Assembly (NCBI RefSeq): GCF_001611795.1
Contig: NZ_CP015098.1
Span: forward strand, 8,184,001 to 8,248,000
Direction: 5' to 3'
Source: Streptomyces qaidamensis
Lineage (GTDB): Bacteria; Actinomycetota; Actinomycetes; Streptomycetales; Streptomycetaceae
DNA length: 64,000 nucleotides
The notes below the pieces were generated by a model, which was not told where the DNA came from, made no database searches, and saw nothing but the letters and a program-made list of their open reading frames with translations. This document shows, piece after piece, positions 8,329 to 16,867 of this stretch. A program made the position numbers and the translations under genes. Numbering within the stretch: the first letter of the stretch is position 1; every line of letters begins with the position of its first letter.

Positions 8329-9777
8329 ATGGCGTCAGTTGACTTCCCTCCTTATCAGCATTTCGTCGACGGCAAGTGGGTCGCGGCCCGCGACGGCGGC
8401 ACACTCGACATCGTCGACCCGGCCACGCGACAGGTGATCACCAAGGTGGCCCGGGCGGGCGCGGCCGATGTCGACGACGCGGTGGCAGCGGCCCGCCGCG
8501 CCTTCCCCGCCTGGGCGGCGACCAACCCGAGCGAGCGCGGGGCGCTGATCCGGCGCTGGGCCGACCTGATCATCGCCGAGGTCGAGGCACTCGCGGCCGT
8601 CGAGGCCCAGGACGTGGGCAAACCACTGTCCGGCGGCCGGACGAACATCTATATCGCCCACGGCATCATCGACTACTTCGCCGGCGCGGCCGACAAGCTC
8701 ACCGGAGTCACGCTGCCGACCCGCAGCCCCGACTACCTGGGCTACACGGTTCCCGAGCCGTACGGCGTGTGCGCCGTCGTCATCCCGTGGAACGTCCCTG
8801 CCGTGCTCACCGCCGCGAACGTCGCGCCGGCGCTCGCCGCGGGCAACACCGTCGTCCTCAAGCCGTCCGAGATCGCGCCGCTGGCCCCGTTCGCGCTCGT
8901 CGAACTGGCCCGCCGCGCCGGCTTCCCGCCGGGCGTGATCAACGTCGTGGCGGGCCTCGGCCCGGAGGCGGGCGTGGCGCTCACCTCGCACCCGGATGTC
9001 GACCACATCAGCTTCGTCGGCTCCACCGGCACCGGGCGGGCGATCATGTCGGCCGCCGCGCAGAACCTCGTCCCGGTGAAGCTGGAACTCGGCGGCAAGT
9101 CGCCGAACGTGCTCTTCGCCGACGCCGACCTCGACACGGCGATCCCGGCGATCGTCGCCTCGATCACCGAGAACGCGGGGCAGAACTGCTACGCCGGATC
9201 CCGGCTGCTCGTTCAGGCCTCCGTGCACGACGAGGTCGTGGAGCGGGTGGCCGCAGCCATGGCAGCGATCAGGACCGGGCCCTGGGAAGCCGACCTGGAG
9301 ATGGGGCCACTGGTCAGCGCCGCGCAGTTCGCGCGCGTCAGCGGCTTCCTCAAGGACGCACGTCGCGAGGGCGCGCGGCTGGTCACCGGTGGAGCGCCCG
9401 TCGGCGACGGGTGGTTCGTCCGGCCGACCGTCTACGACCGGGTGGACGCGGACATGCGCGTCGCCCGCGAGGAGATTTTCGGCCCGGTCCTGGCCGTACA
9501 GTCCTTCCGCGACACCGCCGAGGCGACCGAGCAGATGAACGCCACCGACTTCGGACTGCTGGCCTGCATCTGGACCAACGACGTCTCCCGGGCCCTGCGG
9601 CTGGCGAAGGACGCACGCTCCGGGCAGGTGGCGGTCAACCAGTTCCACGACGCCGGAGTGATCGGCTTCCCCTTCAACATGCAGAAGGACAGCGGCTTCA
9701 GCCGAGGCGGCGGGTACACGGCGCTGCGCGAGTACACCCAGGAAAAGGGCGTAGCCATCCGCCTGCTGGCCCGCTGA
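8329..9777 (+). CDS. NAD(P)-dependent aldehyde dehydrogenase
   Basis: A 482-residue ALDH. Visible motifs: VIPWNVP, KPSEIAPL, FVGSTGTGR, the catalytic Glu in LELGGKSPN and nucleophile Cys in ENAGQNCYAGSR, plus EEIFGPVL near the C-terminus. It oxidises an aldehyde to the carboxylic acid. I chose ATG 8329 (MASVDFPPYQ) over the upstream in-frame ATT at 8278 because the ALDH fold starts here and no Shine-Dalgarno fits the longer form; the predicted leaderless transcript also starts here. It is followed 10 bp later by the PucR regulator and is divergent from the alcohol dehydrogenase. Confidence 0.92.
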   Translation: MASVDFPPYQHFVDGKWVAARDGGTLDIVDPATRQVITKVARAGAADVDDAVAAARRAFPAWAATNPSERGALIRRWADLIIAEVEALAAVEAQDVGKPLSGGRTNIYIAHGIIDYFAGAADKLTGVTLPTRSPDYLGYTVPEPYGVCAVVIPWNVPAVLTAANVAPALAAGNTVVLKPSEIAPLAPFALVELARRAGFPPGVINVVAGLGPEAGVALTSHPDVDHISFVGSTGTGRAIMSAAAQNLVPVKLELGGKSPNVLFADADLDTAIPAIVASITENAGQNCYAGSRLLVQASVHDEVVERVAAAMAAIRTGPWEADLEMGPLVSAAQFARVSGFLKDARREGARLVTGGAPVGDGWFVRPTVYDRVDADMRVAREEIFGPVLAVQSFRDTAEATEQMNATDFGLLACIWTNDVSRALRLAKDARSGQVAVNQFHDAGVIGFPFNMQKDSGFSRGGGYTALREYTQEKGVAIRLLAR

Positions 9778-9787
9778 GGCCGACACC

Positions 9788-10990
9788 ATGGAAACCATCA
9801 CCGGGGCACGCTCGGAACCGGCCCGGGACGGAACGGGGCCGGACGCCTCGGCTGCCGCACTGGAGCGAGAACTGACCGAGGCCGTTCTCGCCGGCGCCGG
9901 GTGCTCGGACGTGCTCCATGCGCTTCGCCGGGCGACCGGCCGGCAGGTGCGCCTGCTCTCCGTCGCGGGTGCGCCGCTGGCGAGCACCGACGGCGGCGCC
10001 GGAGTGCCGGCCGCGGTGGCGGCCGGAGTGCTCGCCGACGCGACCGGACCGGTGGTCGACACGCTGGACGGGCTGCGCGCCACGGCGCTACCCGTGCGTG
10101 CGGGGGCGACGGTGGCCGGCGTGCTCCTGACCGTCGGCCCCGGTGACCCGCGCGTGCGGTCGCTGACCGGCGCCGCCGTCACCCCGCTGCTCATCGATGC
10201 CGTCCGCGCGAGGGACGGCTCTGCCCAGGTCTCGTCGCAGCACACACCGGCCGACGTCGTCGCCGCGCTGCGGTCCGGGACGGTGAGCCCCTCGGTGTGC
10301 GCGGCGGCCGCGGGGCTCGGGATCGATCTTCAGTCACCACCGGCCGGTGCCGTACTGCACTACAGCGGCTCCCGCCTGCGAGCCTGGCGCACCGCCCTGA
10401 GCTGGCTCGAGCACCCGGTGCAGCAGGAGGGGCGCACGGCGTGGACGGTGGTGCCGGACGAGTTCGCGCTCGCCCGCCTGCGGAACCGGCTGCGTCTGAT
10501 GACCGGCGGCGACGACCCGGCCGACCACGTCGTGGCGGCGAGCGGCTCCCACCCCGGCTCATCCCCTGGCCTGGCCCGGTCCTTCGATGAGGCCGAGCGG
10601 CTGCTCGGCCTGGCCCGGACCCGGATGGTCCCGCTGCTCACCTTCGACCGCTGCGGGGTCGTCCAGGTGCTGCTGCCCCTCCCGCGCGCGCAGCTCGAGG
10701 CGTTCGCCGAGGCGCACCTCGGACCCATCTGCCAGCGTCCGGAGCTGATGGCGACCCTGCGGGCCTGGCTGGCCGAGAGGGGCAGTCGGCAGAGCGTCTC
10801 CCGACAGCTCCATCTGCATCGCAACTCGGTGGGCTACCGGGTACGTCAGATCAAGAACCTCCTGGGCACGGACCCCTTGCTTCCCACCGCCTCGGCGGAA
10901 CTCCACCTGGCCCTCGCCGCCCTGGACCTGCTAGCCGCCGACGACCTGCGGCTGCGCGGCGACGACGAACCGGTTCCGGCCGGGCGTTGA
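9788..10990 (+). CDS. PucR/CdaR-like transcriptional regulator
   Basis: A 400-residue regulator. The N-terminal ~180 residues are a GAF-like sensory region (RRATGRQVRLLSVAGAPL; TALPVRAGATVAGVLL). The C-terminal ~70 residues carry the PucR helix-turn-helix: LRAWLAERGSRQSVSRQLHL followed by HRNSVGYRVRQIKNLLG. Such proteins activate catabolic genes in response to substrate or purine-type ligands. It is 10 bp after the aldehyde dehydrogenase stop, so likely co-transcribed and controlling this part of the island. No clear Shine-Dalgarno is seen before the ATG, so translation may be coupled. Confidence 0.85.
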   Translation: METITGARSEPARDGTGPDASAAALERELTEAVLAGAGCSDVLHALRRATGRQVRLLSVAGAPLASTDGGAGVPAAVAAGVLADATGPVVDTLDGLRATALPVRAGATVAGVLLTVGPGDPRVRSLTGAAVTPLLIDAVRARDGSAQVSSQHTPADVVAALRSGTVSPSVCAAAAGLGIDLQSPPAGAVLHYSGSRLRAWRTALSWLEHPVQQEGRTAWTVVPDEFALARLRNRLRLMTGGDDPADHVVAASGSHPGSSPGLARSFDEAERLLGLARTRMVPLLTFDRCGVVQVLLPLPRAQLEAFAEAHLGPICQRPELMATLRAWLAERGSRQSVSRQLHLHRNSVGYRVRQIKNLLGTDPLLPTASAELHLALAALDLLAADDLRLRGDDEPVPAGR

Positions 10991-11145
10991 GCCCGTACAC
11001 GCTGCGCCCCCGCGGGGTGCGGCGACGAGCCCTTGCGCACGCGCCTTATGGCCTGTCGCGGTACCCGCGCCCACCTGCCGCGGCGTGGTCCGTAAGCCTC
11101 TGAGCAGGCAAGACACCGAAGAAGTCAAGATGTTCCCCGGGAGCG

Positions 11146-11174
11146 TTGACAGCACCGGGCCGCGGGGGCATTGT
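11146..11174 (+). promoter_or_regulatory. Candidate promoter for the MDR/amidohydrolase operon
   Basis: TTGACA (11146-11151), 17-bp spacer, CATTGT (11169-11174). The predicted start near 11181 falls inside the first TCTCGCAAT operator element, so the bound regulator would block transcription initiation. The leader would be about 54 nt and ends with AGGAGG before the GTG start. Confidence 0.5.
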
Positions 11175-11208
11175 TCTCGCAATACGTTCCACTGACTCGC
11201 AATGCGAG
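11175..11208. promoter_or_regulatory. Island operator: TCTCGCAAT plus palindrome CTCGCA-A-TGCGAG at 20-bp spacing
   Basis: TCTCGCAAT at 11175-11183 and the palindrome CTCGCAATGCGAG at 11196-11208. The two CTCGCAAT elements are 20 bp apart. The intervening 12 bp (ACGTTCCACTGA) closely match the spacer of the operator at 26198-26228 (AGGTTCCCTGGA), which supports common descent or constraint over the whole 34 bp. The position overlaps and follows the predicted transcript start, as expected for a repressor. Confidence 0.65.
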
Positions 11209-11234
11209 ACGCATAGGGTGAGGAGGGCAGCGCG

Positions 11235-12266
11235 GTGCGAACCATGGTGCAGACCGATTTCGGCGGGCCCGAGGCCGTGTCCCTACAGGACGTCCCGGAG
11301 CCGGTGTGCGGACCACGCGACGTCGTCGTCGAGGTCGCCCACTGCGGGCTGAACCGCCTGGACCTGCTGCAGCGCAAGGGGCCGGGCCTGATCCCCGGCT
11401 TCCGCCTTCCGCACGTGCCGGGCATGGACTTCGCCGGAACGGTGGTGGCGACCGGGTCCGCGGTCAGCTCGGTCGTCCCCGGTGACCGGGTCATCGCCGA
11501 TCCCACCCAAGGCTGCGGCAGTTGCCCGCTCTGCGCCGTGGGTGACCGGGCGTACTGCCCGAGCCCCAGGGTTCTCGGCGGCAACGCCCCCGGAGCCCTG
11601 GCCGAATACGTACTGGCTTCTGCGGAATCGATCGTGCAGGTACCCGAGTCCCTGCCGCTCGCCGCGGCCGTCACCCTCCCCACCGCCGCCGCGACAGCGT
11701 GGCACGCCGTGCACACGGTCGGGTCACTCGCTGCCGGTGAGACCCTCGTCGTGCACGCCGGCGCGAGCGCCGTCAGTCTGGCGGCCATCGCGCTGGCCAA
11801 GCGGGCCGGCGCCTCGGTCGTCGCGTTCGCCGGCAGCGCCGCGAAACGGGACGCGGCCCGTGCGGCGGGTGCCGACCTGGTGCTGCCCAACGGGGACCGC
11901 GACGCGGTGAAAACGGTGTCGGACTTCACCGACGGCGCCGGCGCGGACCTGGTCCTGGATCACGTCGGCACCGAGACCTGGCGCACCTCACTGGACTGCC
12001 TCGGCATCCGCGGACGCCTGCTCCTGATGGGCAACACCAGCGGCGACCAGGTGGCCTTCTCGCTCCAAGAAGTCTTCCACCGTGGCCTGAAACTGCTGGG
12101 CGCCGGTGGATACAGCTCGGCCGACTTCGTCGCCGCCACATCAGCCTGCTTCGCCGACGGCCTGCACCTGCCCACCGCCGCCCGGTTCCCTCTCGAGGAT
12201 CTGGCCGATGCCTGGGACGTGCTCGCCGCCCGCGAGACGATCGGCAAGGTCGTGATCGAGCCATGA
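11235..12266 (+). CDS. Zinc-binding MDR oxidoreductase (quinone-oxidoreductase-like)
   Basis: A 343-residue medium-chain dehydrogenase/reductase. N-terminal GROES-like domain has HCGLNRLDLLQRKG and PGMDFAGTVVATG; a structural-zinc cluster is present (GCGSCPLCAVGDRAYC); the nucleotide fold is TLVVHAGASAVSLAAI, close to quinone reductase/crotonyl-CoA-reductase-like enzymes. It reduces or oxidises an unknown carbonyl or enoyl intermediate with NAD(P)H. The GTG start is preceded by AGGAGG. Its stop overlaps the amidohydrolase start (ATGA), so the two are translationally coupled. Confidence 0.87.
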   Translation: MRTMVQTDFGGPEAVSLQDVPEPVCGPRDVVVEVAHCGLNRLDLLQRKGPGLIPGFRLPHVPGMDFAGTVVATGSAVSSVVPGDRVIADPTQGCGSCPLCAVGDRAYCPSPRVLGGNAPGALAEYVLASAESIVQVPESLPLAAAVTLPTAAATAWHAVHTVGSLAAGETLVVHAGASAVSLAAIALAKRAGASVVAFAGSAAKRDAARAAGADLVLPNGDRDAVKTVSDFTDGAGADLVLDHVGTETWRTSLDCLGIRGRLLLMGNTSGDQVAFSLQEVFHRGLKLLGAGGYSSADFVAATSACFADGLHLPTAARFPLEDLADAWDVLAARETIGKVVIEP

Positions 12267-13642
12267 CCGACCTGTTGATCGTGGGCGGCGACGTCGTCAC
12301 GATGGACTCCGCACGGCGGGTCCTCACCGGTGCGGCCGTCGCCGTGTCCGGGAACAGCATCGCCGCGCTCGGCACCGCCCAGGACCTGCGGGCCCGCTTC
12401 CCGGGTGCGCGGGAGATCGACGCATCGGGCTGTGTCGTGATTCCGGGGCTGGTGGACGCCCATCAGCACACGACCGTCGACCCCCTCGTGCGCAGCATGA
12501 TCCCGGACCACATCGGCTCCCAGGAGTCGATATTCGACTGGATCGTCCCCCTGCACGCCCACGCCGACGGCGACGACGACGAACTGGCCGCGACCGTCAC
12601 CGCGGTCGACTGCCTGTCCCGGGGCATCACCACCGTGCTGGAGCCCGGCACGGTGGCCTACCCGGAACGAGTCGCCGCGGGGCTGGGCTCCGCGGGCATC
12701 CGCGCGCGGGTCGGCGGTTGGGGCTGGGACGCCGAGGGTGTGCCGTTCGGGGCGCCCGCCGGCGAGGTGCTCGCCCGGCAGGAGGACATCGTCCGGTCCC
12801 TGCCGGCCACCGGGCCGGTCACCGGATGGGTGACGCTCGTCGGCCACGACCTCGCGAGCGACGACCTCTTCGCCGGTGCGGCGAGCCTTGCCGAGAGGCT
12901 CGACGTCGGACTGACCTGGCACATCTCGCCGGGGCCCGCCGATGTCGAGGCATACGCCCTGCGCTGCGCGCGGCGGCCGCTGGTCCACTTCCGCGAGCTG
13001 GGAGTACTCGGCCCGCGCCTGCTGCTGGGGCACGCCGTGTGGCTCGATGACGCGGAGGTCGACGCGATCCTCGAGACCGGTACCGCGGTCGCTGCCTGCC
13101 CGGGGGCCTACCTCCGTCTCGCCCAGGGCTACACACGCGCCTCCCGCCACGCCGAACTGGTCCGACGGGGCGGCCGGGTGGCACTGGGCTGCGACGCACA
13201 CAACGCCGGAGACGGCCCGGACGTCCTGCTGGCCGCCTACCTGTTCGCCGGCCTGGAACGCGACCGTGATCTTCCCGACCCGGTCCGTGCCGAGCAGGCT
13301 TTCGCGCTCGCGACGATCGACGGGGCCCGGGCGATCGGTCTGGGTGACCGCATCGGGTCGCTCGAGGTGGGCAAGGCCGCCGACATCGTCGTGCTCGACA
13401 CCCGCGACCCCGCCTGGACGCCCCGGGGCGACCTGGCCCGCCAGCTCGTCTGGGGTCACGTGTCGCGCACCGTCCGCGACGTACTGGTCGACGGCCGCGT
13501 GGTCGTCCGCGACCGGCGACCGACCGGCGTCGATCTCACGACCGTCGCCGAGGCCGCCGCCGAACGCTCCACCGCCCTCCTGAGGCGCGCCGGCATCACA
13601 CCCCGCCCGACGTGGCCCACGGAGCCGGCGGCCGGCCGGTAA
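12263..13642 (+). CDS. ATZ/TRZ-type amidohydrolase (metal-dependent deaminase/dechlorinase family)
   Basis: A 459-residue cyclic amidohydrolase. Metal ligands are visible: H-x-H in VDAHQHTT, His in TWHISPGP, His in LLGHAVW and Asp in GCDAHN; the C-terminal EVGKAADIVVLDT segment is the family's composite beta-sandwich. Relatives hydrolyse amino or chloro groups from purine, pyrimidine or triazine rings, or deaminate cytosine and guanine. Together with the nucleoside-type ABC importer that follows, an N-heterocyclic or amide-bearing substrate is plausible. The substrate cannot be named from sequence. Confidence 0.85.
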   Translation: MTDLLIVGGDVVTMDSARRVLTGAAVAVSGNSIAALGTAQDLRARFPGAREIDASGCVVIPGLVDAHQHTTVDPLVRSMIPDHIGSQESIFDWIVPLHAHADGDDDELAATVTAVDCLSRGITTVLEPGTVAYPERVAAGLGSAGIRARVGGWGWDAEGVPFGAPAGEVLARQEDIVRSLPATGPVTGWVTLVGHDLASDDLFAGAASLAERLDVGLTWHISPGPADVEAYALRCARRPLVHFRELGVLGPRLLLGHAVWLDDAEVDAILETGTAVAACPGAYLRLAQGYTRASRHAELVRRGGRVALGCDAHNAGDGPDVLLAAYLFAGLERDRDLPDPVRAEQAFALATIDGARAIGLGDRIGSLEVGKAADIVVLDTRDPAWTPRGDLARQLVWGHVSRTVRDVLVDGRVVVRDRRPTGVDLTTVAEAAAERSTALLRRAGITPRPTWPTEPAAGR

Positions 13643-14191
13643 GGAGACGCGCCGTTGAACGCCATCGACATGTCCGGGCTTCCGCCGGCGAAGAAGCAGG
13701 GCCCACTGTCGCGGCGGCCGGCCGCCGTGATCGATTCGGCGCGACCGTGCCACAGGGGCCGACATCGCGCCGTACGGAGACTTCCTGCCGGTCAGCGGGA
13801 AACCGCCGTCGATCGTGGTCACCGCAGCCGTCCGCAGGCCGGACACCCCGGAGCCGGAGGGGGCCTGGCTCACCATCGAAACGCACCGGCGAGTTCGTCC
13901 CGAACGTCACGACCATCGGGATCACCGTTCACCTCCACCCGATAGCCCGCGATCACCCCCCCGCGGCGTCGACGACATGGGACATCGCCTACCGGCGACA
14001 CGCGCCCTGCCGACAGCCCCGCCACCCGCAGTGCCACGGGCACGAGCTGATCGACCGTGGCGACCCCGGCACCTGCTTCCCGGGCCCGCTCCATCGCGCT
14101 CGAAGAGGCCGTCCGCATCACCACCCACCACCACCCCCGGCGTCTCCACCGCCCCGGAGGGCGGTGCCACCCATCGAACGAAAGCACACAC
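13643..14191. other. 549-bp stretch with no confident gene, possibly decayed coding sequence
   Basis: Between the amidohydrolase and the binding-protein gene no single frame looks like a protein. Short plus-strand stretches look protein-like in successive frames (frame 2 from a start at 13655, MNAIDMSGLPPAKKQGPLS; frame 0 near 13760, IAPYGDFLPVSGKPPSIVV; frame 1 near 13880, GEFVPNVTTIGITV), and the minus strand near 14110-14000 has AMERAREAGAGVATVDQLV. This could be a frameshifted relic. I could not assign a family. Confidence 0.35.
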
Positions 14192-15280
14192 ATGACTACG
14201 ACAAGCATGCTCTGGCGTCGTCGGGCCGCAGCCGGCCTAGCCCTCGTGGGAGCCCTTGCGCTCTCCGGCTGCGCGGGCAACGCGGCGACGGCATCCCAGG
14301 CGACCCCCGCGGCGAGCGGCGGCAGTGACTCCGCCCTCAAGGAGCCGGACGTCAACGGCGACGGCAAGGTCGTCGTCGGTGTCCTCAGCCCCGGCGACAT
14401 CAACGACCACGGTTACTACCAGAGCTTCGTCGACTCGGCGGACGCCTTCGCCAAGGAGAAGGGCTGGACGATCATCAAGCGCGGCAGTGTGCCGCCGAGC
14501 GACGCGCTCACCGCGGCACGCGCGATGTGCCAGCAGCACGTCGACCTGGTCGCGCTCGGCGCGAGCGAGCTCAAGACCGCGATACCCGCCTCCGAGGAGC
14601 CGGTCTGCAGCAAGACCGCCTGGTACCTGCCCTCGGCGTCGGGCACCGACACGCACCCGCGGGTCCTGCTGTCCGCCGACGACCCCAACCAGTCCCTGCT
14701 CGCCGCCGGTTATGCCGCGGGCCTGAAGATGAAGGCGGCCGGCTACACCAAGGCCGGGTTCATCACCGGCAACAAGGCCGAGTTCAGCGTCGCCGCCGCC
14801 AAGGCCTTCCAGGCCGGCATCCGGGAGGTCGTCCCGAAGGCCACCGTCACGAGCACCTACACCGGCGACTTCAACGACTCGGCGAAGGCCAAGGAGGCCA
14901 CTCAGGCGCAGATCAGCCAGGGCATCAAAGTCATCTACCCCTACCTCGGCGGCGCGACCGACGCCGCGGCGCAACTGGCGAACGCGGGCGGTGCGCTGAC
15001 CCTGACGCCGGGCACCGACCGGTGCGACTCGACCAGCCCGAAGTACGACATCTCCGTGGTCTTCAGCCCGGGTGACTACTTCCGCGCAGCGCTGGAGGAG
15101 TTCGCCAAGGGCAACTTGAAGATGGGCACGACCCGCGTGTGGAAGCTGGGCGTCGACCCCTACCCGACCGTCAGGATCTGCCGGTCCGAGGGCGACGAGG
15201 CGAAGCGGCTCGACGAGTTCATGAAGAAGATCGGCACCGACAAGATCGATCCGGCTGCCGAGGTCAAGCGCCTCGGCTGA
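14192..15280 (+). CDS. BMP-family ABC transporter substrate-binding lipoprotein
   Basis: A 362-residue lipoprotein: short basic N-terminus, hydrophobic core and lipobox LSGC (about residue 27), followed by a basic-membrane-protein (Bmp/PnrA-like) fold with VVVGVLSPGDINDHGYYQSF, DLVALGASELKTAIP, AGFITGNKAEFSVAAAKAF and VIYPYLGGATDAAA. This family binds nucleosides, purines or related ligands for import. ATG 14192 was chosen because it gives a proper lipoprotein signal; the frame is open further upstream. It is first in a four-gene importer operon (14192-18956). Confidence 0.9.
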   Translation: MTTTSMLWRRRAAAGLALVGALALSGCAGNAATASQATPAASGGSDSALKEPDVNGDGKVVVGVLSPGDINDHGYYQSFVDSADAFAKEKGWTIIKRGSVPPSDALTAARAMCQQHVDLVALGASELKTAIPASEEPVCSKTAWYLPSASGTDTHPRVLLSADDPNQSLLAAGYAAGLKMKAAGYTKAGFITGNKAEFSVAAAKAFQAGIREVVPKATVTSTYTGDFNDSAKAKEATQAQISQGIKVIYPYLGGATDAAAQLANAGGALTLTPGTDRCDSTSPKYDISVVFSPGDYFRAALEEFAKGNLKMGTTRVWKLGVDPYPTVRICRSEGDEAKRLDEFMKKIGTDKIDPAAEVKRLG

Positions 15281-15310
15281 CGCGCCGACAGCGACGAGGA
15301 AAGATCAGCG

Positions 15311-16867
15311 ATGACACCGACGACCTCAGCGGTTCCGATTCTCGAGCTGCGCGGCATCACGAAGTCATACGGACCCGTCAAGGCCTGCGACGGCGTGGAC
15401 CTCAGGGTCGACGCCGGCGAGATCCACGGCCTCCTGGGTGAGAACGGGGCAGGCAAGTCCAGCCTCATGAAGGTCCTGCTCGGGCTGGTCCGGCGCGATG
15501 CCGGCACCGTCCTGGTGCGCGGCGAACAGGTCGCGCTCGACAGTCCGCAGGAAGCGGCCGAGCTGGGCATCGGCATGGTCCACCAGCACTTCAGCCTCAT
15601 CAACGGGCTGACCGTGTGGGAGAACGTGGCCCTCGGCGACAACGGCAAGGTGAACAAGCAGGCCATCTGCGCCGACATCGCCGAGGTCTGCGCGCGGTAC
15701 GGGCTGCCCATCGACCCCGACGCACGCGTCGACGCCCTCTCGGCCGGTGAGCGGCAGCGGGTCGAGGTGGTCAAGTGCCTTCGGCGCAACCCCCAGATCC
15801 TGATCCTGGACGAGCCCACCTCGGTGCTGACCCAGGCCGAGTCGGAGGAGCTGTTCGCCGTGCTCGGCCGGGTGGTGCAGGAGGAGGGACGCGCTGTCAT
15901 CCTCATCAGCCACAAGCTCGCCGAGATCGCCCAGGCCACCGACCGGGTGACGGTCCTGCGCAAGGGCCGTATCGCCTTCCGGGCGGTCACCGCCGACACC
16001 ACCCCACAGCTGCTCGCCCGGCAGATGGTCGGCCGTGAGGTCTCCCTGGGCGACGATGCCGCCGCCCTCGGCATGCTGCCGACGAGGCAGGCACGCACGG
16101 ACAACGGCGTGAGCCGCGACCGGCGGCCACCCGTGCTCAGCCTCGCCGGACTCACCGTCGAGCAGGGCGGGGTCAGTCTTCTCGAAGACGTCGACCTGTC
16201 CGTGGGCGCGGGCGAGATCGTCGCCCTCTACGGCGTCGAGGGCAACGGCCAGGCGACGCTCGGTGATGTTCTCGCCGGGCTGGTCCCGCCGACCGCCGGC
16301 ACCGTCGAGGTCGCCGGGCGCAGGGTCGACGTGACCCGGCCCGGCGCGCTGTCGAAGGCCGGTCTGGGCATCGTGCCCGAGGACCGGCACCACAGCGGCG
16401 TCGTCCTCGACATGAGCGTCGCCGAAAACCTGGCGATGAAGTCGCTCGACAAGGTCAGCGGCCGGTTCCTGCTGCGGCGGCGCGCCATGCTCGCCCAGGC
16501 CCGTCGCCTCGCTGACGAGTTCAACATCGTCACACCGTCGCTGGACGCGCCTGTGCGCAGCCTGTCGGGCGGCAACCAGCAGCGGGTCGTACTCGCCCGG
16601 GAACTGTCCGGTGACACCCGGGTCCTGGTGGCCGCGCAGCCCACCCACGGCCTTGACGTCGGTGCCATCGAGGACATGTATTCCCGGCTGCGCGAAGCGG
16701 CCGCCGAGGGCGTCGGAGTGCTGCTCATCTCCACCGAATTCGAGGAAGTCATGGCCCTTGCAACCCGGATCACGGTGATCTGCTCCGGGCGGATCACCGG
16801 AGCACTCCCCGTCTCCGAGGCGACCCCCGAACGGCTCGGCATGCTGGTCGGCGGTGAGGCCGCATGA
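15311..16867 (+). CDS. ABC importer ATPase, two nucleotide-binding domains (BMP/nucleoside type)
   Basis: 518 residues with two fused ATPase domains. Domain 1: Walker A GENGAGKSSLMK, signature LSAGERQRVEVVK, Walker B ILILDEPTSVL. Domain 2: degenerate Walker A GVEGNGQATLG without the usual Lys, signature LSGGNQQRVVLA, and altered Walker B region VLVAAQPTHGLDVG. This asymmetric arrangement is normal for the YufO/NupO and sugar-type importer ATPases. It powers uptake of the ligand bound by the preceding lipoprotein. Overlaps the permease start by 4 bp. Confidence 0.92.
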   Translation: MTPTTSAVPILELRGITKSYGPVKACDGVDLRVDAGEIHGLLGENGAGKSSLMKVLLGLVRRDAGTVLVRGEQVALDSPQEAAELGIGMVHQHFSLINGLTVWENVALGDNGKVNKQAICADIAEVCARYGLPIDPDARVDALSAGERQRVEVVKCLRRNPQILILDEPTSVLTQAESEELFAVLGRVVQEEGRAVILISHKLAEIAQATDRVTVLRKGRIAFRAVTADTTPQLLARQMVGREVSLGDDAAALGMLPTRQARTDNGVSRDRRPPVLSLAGLTVEQGGVSLLEDVDLSVGAGEIVALYGVEGNGQATLGDVLAGLVPPTAGTVEVAGRRVDVTRPGALSKAGLGIVPEDRHHSGVVLDMSVAENLAMKSLDKVSGRFLLRRRAMLAQARRLADEFNIVTPSLDAPVRSLSGGNQQRVVLARELSGDTRVLVAAQPTHGLDVGAIEDMYSRLREAAAEGVGVLLISTEFEEVMALATRITVICSGRITGALPVSEATPERLGMLVGGEAA

